Source: Vittaforma corneae ATCC 50505
Taxonomy: Eukaryota; Microsporidia; Nosematidae
Direction: 5' to 3'
NCBI RefSeq assembly: GCF_000231115.1
Contig: NW_006889841.1
Location: 13,606-77,605 of the forward strand
Length of the DNA stretch: 64,000 bases
This document shows, piece after piece, positions 1 through 10,555 of the stretch (positions within the stretch are counted from its first letter, which is position 1; each line of letters begins with the position of its first letter). Below the pieces are notes generated by a model. It made no database searches. It had not been told where the DNA came from and saw only the letters and a program-made list of their open reading frames with translations. The position numbers and the translations under genes are program-made.

Positions 1-717
1 CATCCTGAGCAGAGAACATAAAGATAACAAAACTTAGAAAGAAAACTGTCTACACAGATTGCTGCAGTCCGGCTCATTTTACCATTTAAACACTCACATA
101 CAAACATAAAATAATTACTAAAAAAATGTGCTTATAAAAGACTAGTCGGAGAACTTCAAGCCTAGGTCCACAAGGACCGTCTGTCATCAGCGAGCATTGC
201 TCAGATTTCTACAGCATTTTGAAGCCCGTATTCGTCATCCTAGCCGGAATTAGTGCAGAACACAAGGTTCAGGATCGGAAGTTAACTATACAAATGATTC
301 TGAATAGTATCCTCACGATAGGGGCACAAAATTTTCTGAATTTATACAAAAAATTTTCTAGAAAAAAGAAAGAAGCAAAGCTAAAACAGTATGGAGCTAA
401 AAACCAGTCTTTACACTGTCACCAAGCATGTATTATATATCTCATAGATGTGCTTATGAGATATTTGCACTGTTCGTAACTGCATGTATGAGGACGATAT
501 TTCTGTGCCATGCTATGCATTAAGAGGACAGAAGATCAGACATGTGCATTGATAACTGGGTACATGCTAGCAGACGTCTTTAGGATAACCGTCTTGCTTT
601 ATCGCTAAATACATCCTTTGTTAATCTAATACTTAAATTGAAAGTTGTACTAAATAATAAACCCAAGTAAAAGAAAAACAAGGCTGGTCGTTGAGACAAC
701 ATTTGCGGCAGATCACT
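1..717. other. Left-edge region with no supported gene
   Basis: The stretch before the proteasome gene has only short open frames. The longest, at 219-479, begins at TTG, has no CCC signal and shows no recognisable domain. I see no tRNA-like or rRNA-like sequence. It may hold the 3' flank of a gene lying beyond the window edge. Confidence 0.5.
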
Positions 718-1449
718 TTAATATTCATCATCAATGCTCAAATCTTGGTACTTCTCACATATTTGCGATATCTCAGACTCAGGAATTCTAGCAAACTCCC
801 CATTTGATTCGATTCCAATATATCCGGCCTCAACGCTGAACTTGGGTTCAGTCAACGAGTCATGGCACTTGTGCAGGATCTTTATTCCTTGGTCTACCAT
901 CTCCCGAATACTCATGTCCTCCAAGCTCAGCTTCTCGAGCTCTGTAAAGGCCCGTCTCTCGCCTTTTCCAGCCGCACAAGCATTCCATCTCGAGACCTTG
1001 CCAGTGCAATCTGTAAAAAGAAGAGAATACTCGTCTTCATCCTTGACAATTGTGAACAGCGATGCTCCGATCACCCTGCTTCCTATGCTTGATGTAAACA
1101 TGTAGACATACTCAAAAATGATACTTTTTAAATATTCTGTTGTGATATCTGAATTGAAGCTAGATACATAGTCTCGTACTGCGTCCTTACATATGCTACA
1201 AATTAGAGCACCATCCGTCAACAGGCCTGTGTATGACATGTAGGCGTTTGCTGCTATTCTTTTTATCCTGTGGTCATTATCAATAGCATGAAGACGTGAA
1301 ACAATAGGTTTGCTGACTAACAAGACTGCGCCTTTTGAATTTTTCATTGCTATCATTGTAGATCCTGCATCAATGGCCTTCTGTGCATATCTGTGTTGTA
1401 TTATCTTCCCATTCGAGCTGTAAATGTTTCCAAAATCCAACTCTGGCAT
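718..1449 (-). CDS. PRE10: 20S proteasome subunit alpha type 7 (PSMA3/PRE10 class)
   Basis: A 243-residue alpha-type subunit of the 20S proteasome core, which forms the outer rings and gates the proteolytic chamber. The N-terminal segment 'IQHRYAQKAIDAGST' matches the alpha-subunit signature (normally QVEYA.KAV..G.T). The C-terminal half, with 'TELEKLSLEDMSIREMV' followed by 'KILHKCHD', aligns best with the PSMA3/Pre10 class rather than other alpha types, and the C-terminus is acidic (SIDDEY) as in that class. Length is normal for the family. The ATG at 1449 has CCC about 13 bases upstream. The family is sure; the exact alpha class is likely but rests on motif reading. Confidence 0.88.
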   Translation of the reverse strand: MPELDFGNIYSSNGKIIQHRYAQKAIDAGSTMIAMKNSKGAVLLVSKPIVSRLHAIDNDHRIKRIAANAYMSYTGLLTDGALICSICKDAVRDYVSSFNSDITTEYLKSIIFEYVYMFTSSIGSRVIGASLFTIVKDEDEYSLLFTDCTGKVSRWNACAAGKGERRAFTELEKLSLEDMSIREMVDQGIKILHKCHDSLTEPKFSVEAGYIGIESNGEFARIPESEISQICEKYQDLSIDDEY

Positions 1450-1691
1450 TTGAGGATGGGTGCTAGTAAAACTCGGGATATACTAGGACTTAGCAACAAT
1501 CTAAGTCACATGCTTGGTACTCAGTTTACACATAAATATTTAAGCATGTACGTGCGTTGATTTTGCTGTATTGTTTTCAATATCAGCTGAGCATACTTCC
1601 TGCCAAACACTGTTCATACGTATTCATATCCTATTCTCTGACACTTCTAATATGAAAACATCTAACACATAAATAAAGTCCATATTACACT

Positions 1692-2969
1692 TTACTCTTC
1701 AAACTTAAGCTTTCTCTTGCTGTCCAGATTTTCCTTACTCTGAAGGGACTCCCCGATTCGCCTGCTTAGCGGAGAAAATGCATACTTCTCCTGTGACTTG
1801 TTCATTTTAGGAGTTGTTTGAACAATTTTTGTTATCAAAACTCGTTGGTTCTCGTCGGAAGAACTGCTATTACTTGAAGCTCCACTCAATCCATTAGAGT
1901 ACTTCATATAGCTGATATTTCTATGTCTAATTTTTCCAACAGTCTTCTTATATTCGTGTTTGAAAAGTGTTTGGTAAATCTTGTCGCATGTAAACTCTTG
2001 ATCTTCTGTTTTTAGTTTCCACTTTAATTTTGACGCAATAAAGCATTCAAGTCGCTTGGCAAACTGGTGTCCCTGATAAACCGTCCGTACTGCACAATAG
2101 AACAGCTCTCTTATCCCGTAGTTCTTGTGAAACTCTGATTTATATCTATTCAGGTAAAAGCATAGCATAACATATATGATTCTTGAAATTTCGGCAGGCT
2201 CGACATCCAATTCAACAATTATACCATTGAAGGCGTTAATCGTTATTTCTATTATCCCTGAAAACTCCTTTACTTGGGCATTTGTAAGCTTGGCTCTGGT
2301 GTTTGATACATATTTCTTCACAAGGTTCAAAATAAACTCTCTTAGTATTACATTCACGACTGATTTAATATATTGATCCTCTTTAAAGTCAATTTTCATC
2401 ATATTGTAAACAATTGATAGTTCGTAATATGAGGGAGACAGGGGCTTTTGAAAGTAGAAAACAACCTTGAAATACTTGATCGCTAGTGGCTCAATAATCT
2501 CCCTGTTTTTCTCTAGCTCCAAAATCTGAATCAAATTCTCTATTGGGCTTATTGTTGGATTTTGCTTCTCAAAAAAGGTTTTTAGAAATGTAAAAAACTG
2601 CTCTGTGTTGCAGCAAAACCTTGTCATTTTCCCAAACGATTTGTTTTTAATCTGGACAATCGTCGTAATTAATCTATTAAGCTCAACAGTAGGCATCGAG
2701 CCAAAAACCGCCTGGGCTTTCTCTTTCACATGGGCTTTTAAGCTTCCAACTGGGACAAATGTGTCAATCGACTCTTGCGAAGAAGACCTCTCAACAAATG
2801 GATTTTGTTGTGGATGACTCTCTACTTGGTCCTTGTCTTTTAATCTTTGGTTGCCAAGGCACATGTTGTTCAATTCGTCAATGAGTAGCTCATAGATCTC
2901 ATCAGACATTATATTTTTGGTTATGTTTTCTCTCCTGCTGATTATCATGAGGGTTTTCGCATATTTCAT
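1692..2969 (-). CDS. Unrecognised mostly helical protein
   Basis: An open frame of 425 residues that I do not recognise. Residues about 90-330 look like a helical bundle rich in Leu/Ile/Phe/Lys. The first 85 residues and the last 80 are polar, and the tail has a Ser-rich run (SSNSSSSDENQ) and basic 'KRKLKFEE'. The segment around 270-320 (a Cys/Tyr-rich helix pair, then 'LECFIASKLKWKL') is faintly like a cyclin-box helix, but I would not name it on that. No CCC signal precedes the ATG at 2969. The Met at 2909 ('MSDEIYELL') is an alternative start. The frame is long and uninterrupted, so it is probably real. Confidence 0.65.
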   Translation of the reverse strand: MKYAKTLMIISRRENITKNIMSDEIYELLIDELNNMCLGNQRLKDKDQVESHPQQNPFVERSSSQESIDTFVPVGSLKAHVKEKAQAVFGSMPTVELNRLITTIVQIKNKSFGKMTRFCCNTEQFFTFLKTFFEKQNPTISPIENLIQILELEKNREIIEPLAIKYFKVVFYFQKPLSPSYYELSIVYNMMKIDFKEDQYIKSVVNVILREFILNLVKKYVSNTRAKLTNAQVKEFSGIIEITINAFNGIIVELDVEPAEISRIIYVMLCFYLNRYKSEFHKNYGIRELFYCAVRTVYQGHQFAKRLECFIASKLKWKLKTEDQEFTCDKIYQTLFKHEYKKTVGKIRHRNISYMKYSNGLSGASSNSSSSDENQRVLITKIVQTTPKMNKSQEKYAFSPLSRRIGESLQSKENLDSKRKLKFEE

Positions 2970-3731
2970 TTGTTATGTATAGTTTCAGATTATGAAAGTG
3001 TTTTATCGTCAATAACATCACCAATAAGATATCAGATGCTCATGCACCTTTTAAAAATGAAAGCTAATGGCTTTGGACCATTTTTATTTAAAAATACGCG
3101 CTTACTATCAATTTGTCCTAATTTTTTGCAATAGTCTTTAATTACCAGAAAATATTGAAAGCTATTCGCTATATTTAAAATTCAAAATGCACGCCAAAAA
3201 GCAGCTCTGAAGCTTTATGCACTTCTAATATTTCAAAAACAAAGAGACAGAGTCGTCCTTAGTCCCTTGGCCCATGGGGTGCTGAAACCGAGTGTTTAGT
3301 CCATCATATTTTGATAGAAGACCATTTTTAATATACAAATACAAAATGCAGGATTAAAGATGAGTATACACTCAAAATGGGTCCAAATAAAGATGCTGCT
3401 TCATTGTTGAGTTAAATTTACACTGAATACTTGAGTTTTTGCAGCAATTTCAACAGTGCTTTTCTAGAAAAGCAAATACTATGTAGTTTGATATGGAATA
3501 AATTTACCTCCAATCAGTGTAATATACTATGACAAGCGAGACACAGTGCTGTGTATTTAATGACCAATGATACAGCTTTCGCATATCTTGAATATCTGCC
3601 AAAATGCATTGTGAAGTGCATTGCTCGTTATGTCTTCATAGAAGCACTTCAAAATAGGCTATAAAGCATTTATCAAAAATAGTACTGCTGCAATATTAAG
3701 TAAATGCATGCTTGTATCGTTTTTATTGATT
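2970..3731. other. 762-base spacer, A+T-rich
   Basis: Upstream region of the helical unknown and downstream... of nothing recognisable except the 3' end of the next minus-strand gene. It is A+T-rich, and short 'aaaatgca'-like words recur several times. No open frame with a start signal, tRNA or repeat array was seen. Confidence 0.5.
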
Positions 3732-4679
3732 CTATATACACAAATCCACGCTTGAGTTTTCAGATTCGTCAAACTCATCTTCGGCTTCTTGGTAAACAGT
3801 GTTTTCGTTGGTCAATCTAAATTGCTGTTTAAATTCCGATATTTGCTCAAAGATCCTGAACTTCTTACTATAAAGCACAAAAAGCGTGTTGTCTGTGCTA
3901 TTATAATAAAAATCACTGCATTTTGCTGTAAAGAGGACATTTTCTAAGCTTTTTGGAACCATGTATAGACTCGTCTGCAACTCGTCTAGTAAAATTAAGG
4001 CCTTGGAAATACACTGGAACTTCCTTATCTTTGCGCCTTGCAAATCTTTTAGCTGGCAGTTCAAAGCATCCAGGTACACATTCAAATCCCTGCCAACTAT
4101 CCTATCATCAGCTAATAAATATAACTTTTTGTTGCTGATCGAAAATGATATCCATTTTAGGTCACTCTTTGGATCTAATGTTCTAGATATTGGATAGAAC
4201 TTCTCCTCAAATTCTTCCTTTGAAATTGAATATATCTCTCCGTCAAGACTCTTATACACAACCACTTTGTCTGCAAATACAACAACCAGGAATTCCCCAA
4301 TGATCTGTGCATGCTCGTACTTCTTCTTCCACTCAGTTCTTGCACAATCGTTGAAAAGCATTGCTTCATCCCTTGTATACACTAGGAAACTGTGGTTTTT
4401 AAGCTCAATAAAGCCTATAAACCCGGGAATTATTATTCTTGAAAGGGGCTTGCACGTTTTTGATGAGTATTTATGAATTTTGTTCTCTTCTAGGATGTAA
4501 ATATACTTGCCAGTTAGTACAACATCTCTAATAGAAAATGTGAAGGAAATGGTAGATGACTTGCAACGCATAACATCAAATATCCCAACAGAGCCCTCAT
4601 TTGGTGTAAAAAATAGCACCATTCTGGAAGAACATATCATTTTTTCGTATTCTACGTGCATCGAAATCTTTTCATTCAT
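3732..4679 (-). CDS. Unrecognised beta-rich protein, possibly a degenerate propeller
   Basis: A 315-residue protein of alternating short hydrophobic strands and polar turns, for example 'YIYILEENKIHKYSSKT' and 'LYLLADDRIVGRDLN'. This is the texture of WD40 or other beta-propeller repeats, but no clear WD or GH signature is visible. The C-terminal 25 residues are acidic (EAEDEFDESENSS). The start at 4679 is supported by GGG six bases before the ATG on the coding strand. Upstream of it, a 300-base spacer leads to the telomerase gene's 3' end. A propeller scaffold is an inference only. Confidence 0.6.
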   Translation of the reverse strand: MNEKISMHVEYEKMICSSRMVLFFTPNEGSVGIFDVMRCKSSTISFTFSIRDVVLTGKYIYILEENKIHKYSSKTCKPLSRIIIPGFIGFIELKNHSFLVYTRDEAMLFNDCARTEWKKKYEHAQIIGEFLVVVFADKVVVYKSLDGEIYSISKEEFEEKFYPISRTLDPKSDLKWISFSISNKKLYLLADDRIVGRDLNVYLDALNCQLKDLQGAKIRKFQCISKALILLDELQTSLYMVPKSLENVLFTAKCSDFYYNSTDNTLFVLYSKKFRIFEQISEFKQQFRLTNENTVYQEAEDEFDESENSSVDLCI

Positions 4680-4996
4680 CTCCCAGTAAGACAGAAATAG
4701 GTATCCAAAAATTTCAAATATCTAACAATCTATCCTAACAAACACACTGGCAAAGCACAGAGGAGCAGTGTAGAAAATCGCAAATGAATGTGCAAATGGT
4801 GACTTTTTAAGGTCCATTAGTGATTATATTTATAGTTTTGACAAATGTCTCAAAATACCATGCAAAGACAGTAAATCCTGGCCACAAAGCCAAAGTTTTT
4901 GGAAGAATTAATACTCATATCTTACAAAGTTCTCAAAAAGCCAGGACTTCTAAAGCCTGAAATAGCTTTATTAAGACCCTTTGTCCAATTCATTAT

Positions 4997-7617
4997 CTAT
5001 TGGTGTGGCATGCCTTTTACATCCCTCACTCCACACTTCTCATATGCAATATTGGACATCCTGTCAATTTTCTCTCTATCAAATATAATGTTTCTTGACT
5101 TCAACACTCTTTCTACCTCGTTTACACACCAGTCTAGAATTCGCTCCACAAAATCAGTATTTACAAAATCTAGCCTAAGCATCATAATTTTCAACCTTCT
5201 TCCGCAAAAGAATAGTGCATCAAAAATGCACTCGCCAAGCTTTTTGTTCAGTTTATTGATGTATATTTTAGCAAGCTTGATGTTTAATGATCTTTTGATT
5301 TTATCAAAGATTCGTTTTCCCCGGTTGGATATGGAAACTGAGACAGTATATCTGAAGTACGGGTCTCTGCATATGCTTTTAACACCAACTCCTTGGTCAT
5401 ATATCTTCATTCCACACCACTCTATATGATCAGAAACGAAGCTTGCCTGTATGCCTTGTTCAAAGCTATTTCCATTTAGAAGCGAAAGATCAATATTAGA
5501 CCTTATTTTGCTCTGATTTACTATAAACCCCTTATCTTTCAATGAATCTGCTATTTCAAAAAACTTCTTAATATTCTCAGGGGCCTCAGTAGCGATCAAA
5601 AAATCATCTACAAACCTCACAACCAGCCAGTCAAGATTTGGAAACTCCTGGTCTAAGACTGAAAAGTATATGGAGCACAGTAAGGGCGAAATCGAACAGC
5701 CCTGGGGTATTCCCCTGGTGCCCATGTAGTATCTATTTTGATGAAGAATGGTGGGGCTTTCAATAATACCAACGATCTTTTTAACACATCTGTCTTACTG
5801 ATAACTTTGGTTCTATTTTCCTTTAAAATACACATTCCATCTTGCCTAAGATAGTTCAAGCCTTCAGGTTGTGCCTCAACCATATTCATTGGATATAGAA
5901 CATCGGGAGAGTGCTTCAAATATTTTATCTCAACCTTATTTCCCAGCTTATTCTCTCTAATCACTCCGAATTCGCGAAAATAATACTCATCTTTACGTAG
6001 CATATTGCTTATAAAGCTCATAAGGCTGGGATGTGGAATGTTGTCAAAGCACTTGGATAGATCAACCTTCACCAATATCATTCTATTGCTTCTGAACTTA
6101 AGAAATGGAAATAGCCTTTTACCAACATCAAAATGACACAGAAGCGAAAATCCATTAGCATCAGATGCAATCTTTCTTATTATGGGAACTATTGAGGATA
6201 TTTGACTGTTAATCGAATTGCTATTGAACCTTGGGAAAGCTTGGCTATTCGGAACTATTCTATGGGCAATCCTTTTCCGACACTTGCTAGTACTAGCCGT
6301 GCTTTCGTCTTTTAATATCTCACCAAGGTCCCGATATCTACTTGATAGCTTTTCAATTGATAGTTTTGACTTTGTAGATTGTTTGGTCTGCTTTAAATGG
6401 TTTTTTGTGCCATAGCTTGTCAGCCTGGAGCAGTTTGTAATTATCCTAAATCCATCCTCCTTAGGAATGCACCTTAAGGTTGCAAAATTCCCTGTCTTTT
6501 CACAACACTCAAACTCTTTTAAGTATTCGCGAATGAACTTGTCGGTCCTACCATTCCAACTAATCCGAGTGAAGTAGTAAATCTTAAGCTTTGTAGAAGA
6601 GGTTGTTGTTGAGTAGAAAAAATACCCAACAATTTTCAAGAATACTGAATTAAAGAGAAAAAGCATTAGATTCTTCAAGACTTGTATCCTTGTGGAGTTA
6701 GAAAGGTTTTTGCAATGATTAAAAAATTTAAAATTGGACATTTTGAAACGATTGGATAGATCTTCGGAATTCAGCGTCTCAAATGCGTTTCTTTTTAGTA
6801 GCAATACAAGTTTTCCTTTGAGTGTTTTGAATGATTTGAGACTAAGTATTGGCCTTAGGAACTTTTTAGAAATTAGAAAGAGAAAATCAGCTATGGTTTG
6901 GGGGTTGATCTGATCTTCGATTATACTTGCGCCACTATTCGTTTTACTTGATCTTTTACCATCATCATCTGCATGTTGGCTTGCAGAATCAAATGGTTTT
7001 TCTATTATGAATGACTTGAAAATGGCTTTTAGCGGTAACTCCTGGTACTTTCTTACCATTTTTTTAATTTTTTCAGCTAAAATGCTTGAATTATCACGAG
7101 ATATCTCAACATCATTCATAATGGCCTGTAGTGCCTCGTCAACAGATATATGTAGGGACGATGGTCTTCCTCTAAACAGCTGCTCTCGTTGAACATATCT
7201 CTGCTCCTTTCTCTTTTCCGGAATACTGTTAATGTCTCCACATAGCAGTACCATGTTTTCACCGATTTTCTGTATAATACATGTGTGCTCAAGCAGGAAT
7301 AAGGAGTATTCATCACCTATTCTCTCGAATATCCTTGCCCACTGCTCTGATCGGAATATGTTTCTGGTTGTATTAATGCTATTCCATTGCTTTTTTCTTT
7401 TGCAATATCCTTGGCTAAGCTGGTTTCCATTTTCACTTTGTTCTAGTGAAATTGAAAGAATTTCAGGAATACTAAGATGGTTAGAAATGGGAAGATTTGG
7501 AACAGTTCCTGGATATTTGATTAGAATGCTTTCAGCAAATATCTCAACACCAATATTCCTCATAACAAATTCGTCAAATCTTTCAAATCCATGAAATATG
7601 CCTGCTTCTTTTTGCAT
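4997..7617 (-). CDS. TERT: Telomerase reverse transcriptase (frameshifted)
   Basis: Catalytic subunit of telomerase, which copies the RNA template onto chromosome ends. The telomerase-specific T motif (FFYSTTT...YYF.R.SW) lies at about 6550-6622. RT motifs 1/2 (LRCIPKEDGFRI) are at about 6425-6480, motif A (VKVDLSKCFDNIP) at 6040-6085, motif B (GIPQGCSISPLLC) at 5686-5722, motif C (VRFVDDFLI) at 5605-5628 and motif E (WCGMKI) at 5400-5421. The catalytic Asp of motif A and both Asp of motif C are present. The reading frame changes between motifs A and B, within or near a T5 run (A5 on the coding strand) at 5778-5782; one extra A would join the two parts into roughly 870 residues, normal for TERT. 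The start at 7617 follows CCC by 14 bases. The N-terminal region is poorly conserved. Divergent from the Vma21-like gene. Confidence 0.9.
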
Positions 7618-7889
7618 TTGACACAGGAGTGGGCTGTTTAGGTAAAAAATAGTCAAACGATGCTAATCCGTTGAGTAGCAAATAGTAGAGTTGAGCTAAG
7701 GTAGTGCAAATGTAAGCTGAGCTGCATCACAAAAAATGCCTGCCATGTTCACAAAGAAAAATAATGAGAGTAACAAAAAAGAGTCTTTAAATTTGACAAC
7801 ACAAAACAGCTTTGCGGTATAATAGCACGAGTTGTGGTCTTAATGTCTCCTTTATTTTCCAAAAATTTTTCAATTTTGCTCTCCTCCTT

Positions 7890-8150
7890 ATGACTGAGTT
7901 GAAAGAAATCAATCCACATGAGGACGACGAATTCATGAAAAGTGTTCTGCAAAGACGAGACTACATTGAGAAAATAACAATAATGGTAACTGTTGGATTT
8001 CTTGTCAATTCTATGGCTACATTCATGGCTCTCAAGTATTTATTTAACGACACAGATAAGCATAGCTATTTAGTTTATGTCGGAATATATGCAGAAAACG
8101 TGTTTGTTGTATCTGCGATACTATATATATTTAATAAGTACAAGTTCTAA
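7890..8150 (+). CDS. Small two-span membrane protein, Vma21-like
   Basis: An 86-residue protein with a short acidic N-terminus (TELKEINPHEDDEF), a first span at about 30-50 (ITIMVTVGFLVNSMATFMAL), a short polar loop with 'NDTDKHSY', a second span at about 62-82 and a basic end (NKYKF). Length, topology and the pattern 'KYLF...' then 'Y...I.AENVFVVSAILYIF' resemble Vma21, the ER chaperone that assembles the V-ATPase membrane sector. There is no obvious KKXX retrieval signal. I start it at 7890 (after CTCCTCCTT) because the longer frame opens on a weak upstream start. Other two-span small proteins cannot be excluded. Confidence 0.5.
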   Translation: MTELKEINPHEDDEFMKSVLQRRDYIEKITIMVTVGFLVNSMATFMALKYLFNDTDKHSYLVYVGIYAENVFVVSAILYIFNKYKF

Positions 8151-8605
8151 TAGACGGAGGAAACCTGGCACAAAAACATTTGGTTAAATAAGGGACATTT
8201 CAACGCTGCAGTACTTCGGAATAGTGTGTAAAACTTCTCTGCTGTATCCATCATCTTTTAATTTGAGTGTTAATTTGTTTAAGAACTGATGTCATACCTA
8301 ATCGAATTTTATGAATAACAGCCGCAGGTTCCAAAGATTTTTTCAAAGAAACGTTTTACGGACATGTGTGCCCTATCATCGCTTTTTTTGCACTTGAAAT
8401 TTTTTGGTTGATGCCAAATTTATCAAAACATTAAAAATTAAATACATTCGATATTGGCATTTTGTAGGTTTCTTCAAACTCTGTTCTAATTGACTTTACA
8501 CTGAGGTTTTGGAATAGATGGTGTTGTTTCTATTTGGATTGTCTTTTGGCTTAGCTGGCTCTTTTACATCTTTAATGCTTTAGTGTTTGTTTTCCTCAGC
8601 CCTTA
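8151..8605 (+). other. 455-base spacer before the actinin-like gene
   Basis: A T-rich intergenic stretch with no supported open frame or RNA gene. Its last bases carry the CCC start-proximal signal at 8600-8602 for the next gene. Confidence 0.5.
8600..8602 (+). promoter_or_regulatory. CCC start-proximal signal (actinin-like gene)
   Basis: CCC three bases before the ATG at 8606 (CCCTTAATG). This is one of many such triplets in the window and supports the chosen start. Confidence 0.6.
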
Positions 8606-10294
8606 ATGGACGAGCTCTCTTCTGGAAATTGGAAAGTTGTGCAGACAAAAACATTCACAAAATGGGTAAATAACAAGCTAAAGAAGGCTGGCTTTGATAC
8701 CATCGACAGCCTTTTTGCTGATTTGTCCTCTGGAATTGCCCTTGTCAATCTTCTAAATGCATTGGGAAAAGTTATCTCCAAGTACAACACTAGCCCTCAC
8801 TCGAGAATTCAGAAGATGGAGAATTTGAAAATAATTCTTGACTTTATCAAAGAACAGAATATTGCACTTGTGAATATTGGGCCAGAAGACATTGTTGATG
8901 GTGATCAGAAACTTATCTTGGGACTTATTTGGACGCTAATTTCAAAATTGTCTATTTCTGACATTCTTACTAGCGAATTCTTCACTATGAAAGAGGAAAT
9001 ATTAAGCTGGGCTCAGAGAGTCACGGAGGAGTATAAGAATGTGAAGATTGAAGATCTTTCATCCAGCTGGCAGGATGGGCTTGGATTCAGCGCAATAATC
9101 CACAAGTTCAGGCCCAATCTTATGCCTGATTTTCATTCAATGGATCCAAAAAATAAATATGAAAACTGCAGCAAGGCGTTCAAAATAGCCGAAGAACATC
9201 TTGAAATACCAAAATTATTTGACCCGGAAGATATCATTGATGTTATTAGGCCTGATGAAAGGAGTGTAATGACATACTTGTCACAGTTCTACCAAAAATT
9301 TCTATCTGAAGAGCGACAGATTGCAGCTAAGGATAAGCTCAAGAACACACTCAAGGCCATTGATTGGTCTATTGAGGCTAGAAATTCATACGAAAGAAAG
9401 GCTGAAGCGTTTTTAAAGGAAAAGAAGATCGTACATGAGAAAGTGAGTGCTTTATCATCTATTTTGAAGACCGTCGTTGAGGAGCTAAGGAAAATTCAGG
9501 ATACAAATACAGACTTGATTGTTCAGTCTGCAGAGCTGCACTTACTTTTGAATGACATCCAAGATGTTCATCAGCTGATGAGTCTGAAAAGCTACCATCC
9601 ACCCGAAAGGCTTTCTGTTGACAAAATCGACATGTCATACCTGAATGTTTCTAGCATCCTCGATTTGAACTCCATCAAATGCGAAGTCTCAGAGTTTGAA
9701 AATACAGAGGCTCTTGAACTTGTCAGAGTGAAGGATATTTCTAATCAAATTTACACCATATCAGACAAGGAGTCACAAATATTAGCTGTTTCATCTAATG
9801 AGCCGAAGTTTAATCCCGTGCATCTATGTTCGCTATCAAAGCAGAAAGCTGCCGACAAGCTTAGAGAGTTCTTTGAAAGCAAAAAGGAAAAGCTTAAGAG
9901 GTTCATTGATCTGAAAAAGGCATCTGATCTGATGATTGGCGATGCCAAAAAGATGTTTAAAATCAAAGATGTTAAGAAATCGGGGCTGATTAGTATTTCT
10001 GATTTTAAAAAAATACTCAGAGCATTGAGATTCGAGCCCAGCTTGGTAGAGGACAGTGTTGCCTCGATGGAGGGATCGATATCTAGCGAAAAGATGGAGG
10101 ATGTCCTTGTTAGGTTGAGTTACTCAAAGATGGTCAAGTCTCAGATTGTGAATGCATTTAAGGAGATTGGGAGTAGTGGCAAGTTAAAATTGGATAGCCT
10201 ACTGGCTAACTATAGCATCAAAGGGCTAGCTCAAATTGTTGGCGAAAATAATGAGATTGAAGTTGAGAAGATACTGGAAATGGTTGATGAGTAA
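8606..10294 (+). CDS. Alpha-actinin-like actin-bundling protein
   Basis: A 562-residue protein with the alpha-actinin order of domains. Two calponin-homology domains lie at about 12-120 (TFTKWVNNKLKKAG...FADLSSGIALVNLLNALG) and 125-235 (EEILSWAQRVTEEY...SSSWQDGLGFSAIIHKFRP). A helical, coiled-coil-like rod (about 240-430) follows, then a C-terminal calmodulin-like region (about 440-560). The EF-hand-like loop around 'FKIKDVKKSGLISISDF' lacks most acidic Ca-binding positions, so Ca control is probably lost. The rod is much shorter than the four spectrin repeats of animals and closer in size to fission yeast Ain1. Expected role: cross-linking of actin filaments. The ATG at 8606 is preceded by CCC. 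Fimbrin is excluded because only two CH domains are present. Confidence 0.82.
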   Translation: MDELSSGNWKVVQTKTFTKWVNNKLKKAGFDTIDSLFADLSSGIALVNLLNALGKVISKYNTSPHSRIQKMENLKIILDFIKEQNIALVNIGPEDIVDGDQKLILGLIWTLISKLSISDILTSEFFTMKEEILSWAQRVTEEYKNVKIEDLSSSWQDGLGFSAIIHKFRPNLMPDFHSMDPKNKYENCSKAFKIAEEHLEIPKLFDPEDIIDVIRPDERSVMTYLSQFYQKFLSEERQIAAKDKLKNTLKAIDWSIEARNSYERKAEAFLKEKKIVHEKVSALSSILKTVVEELRKIQDTNTDLIVQSAELHLLLNDIQDVHQLMSLKSYHPPERLSVDKIDMSYLNVSSILDLNSIKCEVSEFENTEALELVRVKDISNQIYTISDKESQILAVSSNEPKFNPVHLCSLSKQKAADKLREFFESKKEKLKRFIDLKKASDLMIGDAKKMFKIKDVKKSGLISISDFKKILRALRFEPSLVEDSVASMEGSISSEKMEDVLVRLSYSKMVKSQIVNAFKEIGSSGKLKLDSLLANYSIKGLAQIVGENNEIEVEKILEMVDE

Positions 10295-10555
10295 ATCTAA
10301 TTAAAACTATTTTATTTTTTAGGAATTGATAAATTAGCGCTTTTAATGTGGAAAATATTCAGCAAATGGACAGTCATAGTCAAACACGCCTTTACTGACT
10401 CTGCACCATTTAACATCGAAGCGGTGGTGTTGGTAGATATTTTCTTTTGGAAATATTCATTTTTTCATCGCTGCTACATACTCTTTAAATAACGCCCATC
10501 GAATCAAATGGTCTTTATTACTCACCCATACTAATAATATAGATAAATGTATACA

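Noticed and set aside
219..479. 86-codon open frame near the left edge
   Set aside because: Starts on TTG, lacks CCC and has no domain; looks like chance.
1692..2969. Cyclin or retinoblastoma-like identity for the helical protein
   Set aside because: Only a faint helix pattern; no cyclin-box or pocket signature could be read.
4997..7617. Retrotransposon or group II intron reverse transcriptase
   Set aside because: The T motif before the RT domain, 'VRFVDDFLI' in motif C and 'WCG' in motif E are telomerase features, and there is no endonuclease, maturase or repeat flank.
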